Assembly: GCF_900096955.1 (NCBI RefSeq)
Contig: NZ_FMYL01000009.1
Span: 62,001 to 126,000 of the forward strand
Source of the DNA: Acinetobacter boissieri
Lineage (GTDB): Bacteria; Pseudomonadota; Gammaproteobacteria; Pseudomonadales; Moraxellaceae
Direction: 5' to 3'
DNA: 64,000 nucleotides
Positions 62,230-64,000 of the stretch are shown here, in pieces. Every line of letters starts with the position of its first letter. Within the stretch, counting starts at the first letter, position 1. Under the pieces are notes generated by a model. The model was given only the letters and a program-made list of their open reading frames with translations, was not told where the DNA came from and did no database searches. Made by a program: the position numbers and the translations under genes.

Positions 62230-64000
62230 ATGAAGCAAATGAAGCAACAGTTTAAATTTAATCCTTTAGCAACTGCGGTTTTGGCACTTTTGTGTAGTGG
62301 ATCTGTGCAATCAAGCTATGCTGATTCAAATGACACCCCATCTACGCTAAATAATCAACAGCTTAAACAACAGTTAGCACAAGCAAATGCGGGTCAAGTT
62401 TTTTTTGATCAGTATTATGTCAATAAAAATAATGTCAGTGTCGAAAAGCGACCAACGAACCCACAGTATAGCAATTACTGTCAAGGGGTTTGGGTGACGC
62501 CTGTGGCAACCAACAGCACTGCAAAAGCCATGCAAAATAGCGAAACGCATGTCAGTGCAGATTATGCGCATTACAACCCTAATGGCGATTCAGTGCTTGA
62601 GGGCAATGTCATTATTGACCAAGAAGGCCGTCAGGTAAAAGCACAAAAACTCACCCTAGATCAGACACAAACGATTGCCAATGCTCAAGGCAATGTACAA
62701 ATGGCACAAAATGGCTTAGTGTCACAAAGTGACAGTGTCAATTACAACTTACGCCAACAAATTGGTGAATTAAACAATAGTTATTATATTTCTGAGTTTA
62801 ATCATTCACATGGTTATGCACAGCATATTATTCGTACCTCACCTACCCAAATTACTTTAGAAAATGCAACATATACGACCTGTGCTCCAACAAACAATCC
62901 TGATTGGCACATTAAAGCCAAGAAAATTGAACTAAACCAAGATACGGGGCGAGGCACAACCAAAGATACTCGGCTATATATAAAAAATGTACCTGTCATG
63001 GTACTACCTTACTACAACTTTCCAATAGATGACCGTAGAACAACGGGCCTACTTACACCGAGCTTTGGTTGGTCAAGTAACTCAGGTATACAGCTTGGAC
63101 TACCTGTATATTTAAACCTTGCTCCAAATTATGATGCAACCATTACGCCACGCTACTTAGAAGAACACGGTGGAATGCTTGAAGGTAATTTTAATTTTAA
63201 AACACAATACTTTGGTCAAGGAAGCATTAAGGCTGGATATTTACCCAATGATAAATCATATTCAGACAAAGACCGTGACTCTCTAGCAATTAAACACTAC
63301 TGGGATATTAACCCATACTTCTCAACATATCTTGAATATAACTATTTATCAGATATTGACTATCTTTATGACTTAGAAAGTGACCCGAATGTCACAACAG
63401 ATTTAAACCAAAAACGACTATTCCAAGTCAATTTTGCACGTGCCATTGAAGGTTTAGATGCCAGTTTAAAGATTGAAAGTTATCAAACGCTTGATAAAAC
63501 TATTCAAGATAAAGACAAACCGTATGCTCGTCTACCACAGTTTTTACTCAACTATAAGACAGCGAATCCACAAGGTTGGCAGTTTGAAGCACACAATGAC
63601 ACGGCCTACTTTAAAAAGACCATTAATGATGCAAGTGCACTAGAAGATAGCGGAACTCGTATTTATAATTCTGTTGCTACACGCTACAACTACCGTACGC
63701 CGTGGAGTTTCTTTATTCCAGAAGCATCTGTTCGCTCACTCAACTACTTTTATGACCAAGATGCTCAACTGAATAACCCCGGTGGCAGTAAAAATAAAAA
63801 TATTATTGTGCCTCAGTTCACTTTAGACACTGGACTGAATTTTGAAAAGCAAGGTAAATATCTACAAACGGTTACACCACGTTTATTCTATGCGTATGCA
63901 CCGTATAAAGACCAAACTGACTACCCTAACTTTGACACCACAACACCATCGCTGAGTTACGATCAGTTGTTTAACCCATACCGTTTTTATGGCCATGACC
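62230..64000 (+). CDS. lptD: LPS-assembly protein LptD, N-terminal part (cut by window edge)
   Basis: LptD inserts lipopolysaccharide or lipooligosaccharide in the outer membrane. About 590 residues are visible. After the signal peptide (to about residue 35, ending SSYA) comes a cysteine (NYCQGVWVTP) and the OstA domain (about 100-210, GDSVLEGNVIIDQEGRQVKA). The second cysteine region is TTCAPTNNPDWHIKAKKIEL. RRTTGLLTPSFGWSSNSGI opens the barrel. The typical late cysteine pair lies beyond the window. ATG 62230 or 62239 start; both lack a strong ribosome-binding site. surA is expected next. Confidence 0.95.
   Translation, partial: MKQMKQQFKFNPLATAVLALLCSGSVQSSYADSNDTPSTLNNQQLKQQLAQANAGQVFFDQYYVNKNNVSVEKRPTNPQYSNYCQGVWVTPVATNSTAKAMQNSETHVSADYAHYNPNGDSVLEGNVIIDQEGRQVKAQKLTLDQTQTIANAQGNVQMAQNGLVSQSDSVNYNLRQQIGELNNSYYISEFNHSHGYAQHIIRTSPTQITLENATYTTCAPTNNPDWHIKAKKIELNQDTGRGTTKDTRLYIKNVPVMVLPYYNFPIDDRRTTGLLTPSFGWSSNSGIQLGLPVYLNLAPNYDATITPRYLEEHGGMLEGNFNFKTQYFGQGSIKAGYLPNDKSYSDKDRDSLAIKHYWDINPYFSTYLEYNYLSDIDYLYDLESDPNVTTDLNQKRLFQVNFARAIEGLDASLKIESYQTLDKTIQDKDKPYARLPQFLLNYKTANPQGWQFEAHNDTAYFKKTINDASALEDSGTRIYNSVATRYNYRTPWSFFIPEASVRSLNYFYDQDAQLNNPGGSKNKNIIVPQFTLDTGLNFEKQGKYLQTVTPRLFYAYAPYKDQTDYPNFDTTTPSLSYDQLFNPYRFYGHD

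Noticed and set aside
62374-62999. Minus-strand frames opposite lptD
   Set aside because: They are antisense to a clear lptD and show no protein-like pattern or initiation signal.

Overview
This AT-rich window looks like a piece of a gammaproteobacterial chromosome of the Moraxellaceae, most likely Acinetobacter. The clues are a periplasmic glutaminase-asparaginase very close in sequence to the Acinetobacter enzyme, the AmgK/MurU cell-wall recycling pair next to lptD, malate synthase G, the alternative ribosomal protein bL36 under a Zur box, and the clpS-clpA, rpsA-ihfB and rsmG-parA-parB groups. I saw no CRISPR array, complete insertion sequence, prophage, rRNA or tRNA gene.

Left part (1-13000) is loosely packed. 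It opens with the N-terminal part of a type I restriction-modification methylase (minus strand, cut by the window edge), next to a small ORF whose start position reads ATA. It then carries a Rossmann protein, an orphan protein, a lipoprotein Cu/Zn superoxide dismutase and a DUF2939 protein. A four-gene unit at 5289-8381 encodes a periplasmic peroxiredoxin, a DsbD/CcdA-thioredoxin membrane reductant carrier, an ECF sigma factor and its NrsF-type anti-sigma factor: a self-contained envelope peroxide-response module. It is followed by the zinc-independent bL36 paralog with a Zur box, a 56-residue basic protein, an MHS-family transporter, a stand-alone RibD-type deaminase and a gene-poor decayed stretch that ends in a broken ynfA.

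Middle part (13000-43000) is dense housekeeping: clpA, clpS, a DUF6776 protein, argC, a YgjP-like metallopeptidase, rpiA, ilvA, a GNAT protein, outer-membrane phospholipase A, an M16C protease, glutathione peroxidase overlapping msrB, alaA, the glutaminase-asparaginase, dnaE, trmJ overlapping cysE, two lipoproteins (one a large alpha/beta hydrolase), a LysR regulator, an RcnB-like protein, a SRAP protein and glcB.

Right part (43000-64000) is almost entirely on the minus strand. It has zapE, pyrF, lapA, ihfB, rpsA, cmk, tadA, a HIBCH-like hydrolase, ung and queD. Next come holB-pilZ-tatD-tetR, and kdsB, lpxK and msbA for lipid A and Kdo. Then rsmG-parA-parB and amgK-murU follow. lptD starts divergently and runs off the right edge. 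Envelope building (lpxK, msbA, kdsB, lptD, amgK, murU, pldA) and thiol/peroxide defence (sodC, peroxiredoxin, DsbD-like, gpx, msrB) are the recurring themes.
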